DNA of 64,000 bases from DATAZK01 sp965199805. GTDB lineage: Bacteria > Actinomycetota > Actinomycetes > Frankiales > Frankiaceae. Below the pieces are notes generated by a model. The model saw only the letters and a program-made list of their open reading frames with translations. It searched no databases and had not been told where the DNA came from. Below, in pieces: positions 63,366 to 64,000 of the stretch. The number at the start of each line of letters is the position of its first letter. Position 1 is the first letter of the stretch. The stretch covers positions 1,116,001 through 1,180,000 of the forward strand of contig CBDATO010000003.1 in assembly GCA_965199805.1 (NCBI GenBank), in the 5' to 3' direction. Position numbers and translations under genes: made by a program.

Positions 63366-64000
63366 GTGTCCGGTCTGGATGCAAGTCTCGGCGTGAAGCG
63401 GGAGTCGACCTACGCGGTCGCGGTCCCGGTCGATCGCTTCTACGAGCAAGTGAAGAACTCGCTCAAGGGCATGTACGAGCGGATCGAGTCCGAGGCCGTC
63501 CGCAAGGGCACTCGGACCCTCCGCGCGGATCGCTTCGCGGTCAATCCGAAGGGCGCCGGCGGGAGCATCACGCTCGAGGTCCTGTCGAAGGCCTTCGGGT
63601 TCTGGTTCGAGACCGCCCTCGGCGGGACCGCGACCACGGTCGCCGGCACGGCCGGCGATACCGGATCCTTCACCCACCGCATCGTGCCGGCCTCCCTCGT
63701 GGGGAAGAGCTTCACGGCGCAGGTCGTGAAGCCGGACGCGGTCGACGCCGTGAACGTCTTCACCTATCCCGGATGCAAGGTCGGCGGGTGGACCCTCTCC
63801 GCCGATGTCGACGGCGTCCTGACCCTCGAGGTCGAGGTCGACGCAGCCTCCGAGAAGATCGGGACCGGCTCGGGCGCCTTCGCCGCACAGGAGGTGGAGT
63901 ACGACGACCTCGACGGCTCGGAGCTCTTCACCTTCGCCGGCGGCCACGTCGCGATCGCGGGCTCCGAGGTGAAGGTCGGTTCGGTCTCGATCAAGGGTGA
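63366..64000 (+). CDS. Tail tube (major tail) protein, 3' end beyond window
   Basis: 211 codons of a tail tube-like protein: SGLDASLGVKRESTYAVAV at the start (typical of siphovirus tail tube proteins), VNPKGAGGSITLEVLSKAFG, TYPGCKVGGWTLSADVDGVL and a beta-rich rest. It polymerises into the tail tube. GTG 63366 with AGGAG at 5-7 nt. The gene is cut by the window end. Confidence 0.85.
   Translation, partial: MSGLDASLGVKRESTYAVAVPVDRFYEQVKNSLKGMYERIESEAVRKGTRTLRADRFAVNPKGAGGSITLEVLSKAFGFWFETALGGTATTVAGTAGDTGSFTHRIVPASLVGKSFTAQVVKPDAVDAVNVFTYPGCKVGGWTLSADVDGVLTLEVEVDAASEKIGTGSGAFAAQEVEYDDLDGSELFTFAGGHVAIAGSEVKVGSVSIKG

Larger units (their letters stand above)
49136..64000. mobile_element. Siphovirus-type prophage, left portion
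   Basis: Integrase, a minus-strand early cassette, then TerS, TerL, portal, protease, capsid, connector and tail tube genes in the HK97-type order. It runs beyond the window. Codon use is different from the host: Leu is mostly CTC rather than CTG, and GAG/CTC-rich words are common. It is probably complete or recently acquired since all virion genes seen are intact. Replication, lysis and right-arm genes may lie off the window. Confidence 0.92.

Overview
This is a very GC-rich chromosomal window from an actinobacterium. The evidence is a moeZ-type MoeB/rhodanese fusion, Ku beside a stand-alone LigD polymerase domain, the actinobacterial small families DUF3107, DUF4031, DUF3117 and DUF6758, and the conserved block O-methyltransferase / sigE / anti-sigma / htrA / tatB / mrp. 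GTG starts are frequent and stop/start overlaps (ATGA, GTGA) are common. The genus cannot be fixed from the sequence alone. Positions 1 to about 49,100 are ordinary host chromosome. From 49,136 to the right edge is the left part of a prophage that runs off the window.

Host region, left to right. 1-6,650: sulfur-carrier activation (moeZ), a CsbD-like stress protein, the NHEJ pair Ku and LigD polymerase, and a TetR / DUF3107 / ferritin-like block. 6,979-9,580: a DEAD-box RNA helicase that seems to start at CTG, DUF4031, and a metallophosphatase. 9,628-14,379: an MpaB-family protein, a secreted membrane protein, a PHP-domain protein, and a large lytic transglycosylase with a Pro/Ser/Thr repeat linker. 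14,448-19,256: a glycerolipid cluster (diacylglycerol kinase, AGPS-like FAD oxidase, TetR, glpD). 19,208-22,044: DUF6758, NUDIX, and a two-gene membrane unit ending in a protein built of 87-bp tandem repeats. 22,055-28,236: three enzymes that fit the ethylmalonyl-CoA pathway (MaoC hydratase, acyl-CoA dehydrogenase, CoA-ester lyase), interspersed with a SUFU-domain protein, a double-TerD protein, a frameshifted aldo/keto reductase and its HxlR neighbour.

28,352-36,970 is the most intriguing host segment. It has an ABC importer (lipoprotein, two permeases, ATPase), a YnjF-like CDP-alcohol phosphatidyltransferase and a radical SAM protein, with two flavoprotein oxidoreductases. It recalls the uncharacterised E. 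coli ynjBCD-F set, and its substrate is unknown. 37,134-48,484 holds an MgtE-N/CBS protein with DUF1003, MarR/Mrp, the tatB-htrA-rseA-sigE envelope-stress operon, an O-methyltransferase, DUF3117, enoyl-CoA hydratase, SRPBCC, DivIVA-like and FolP-like genes.

The prophage begins at a large serine integrase whose start codon abuts the broken 5' end of a host LOG-family (TIGR00730) gene; that gene is therefore the attachment site. To the right, a minus-strand cassette of tightly overlapping small genes (50,599-54,227) ends in a GH16 glycosidase. A 336-bp control region (54,228-54,563) separates it from the plus-strand virion genes: HNH, TerS, three collagen-like/minor structural genes, TerL, portal, protease, capsid, connectors and tail tube. 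It is an HK97-fold siphovirus layout. A conserved bipartite intergenic element appears twice (before the collagen-like genes and before the tail tube gene) and may drive late expression.
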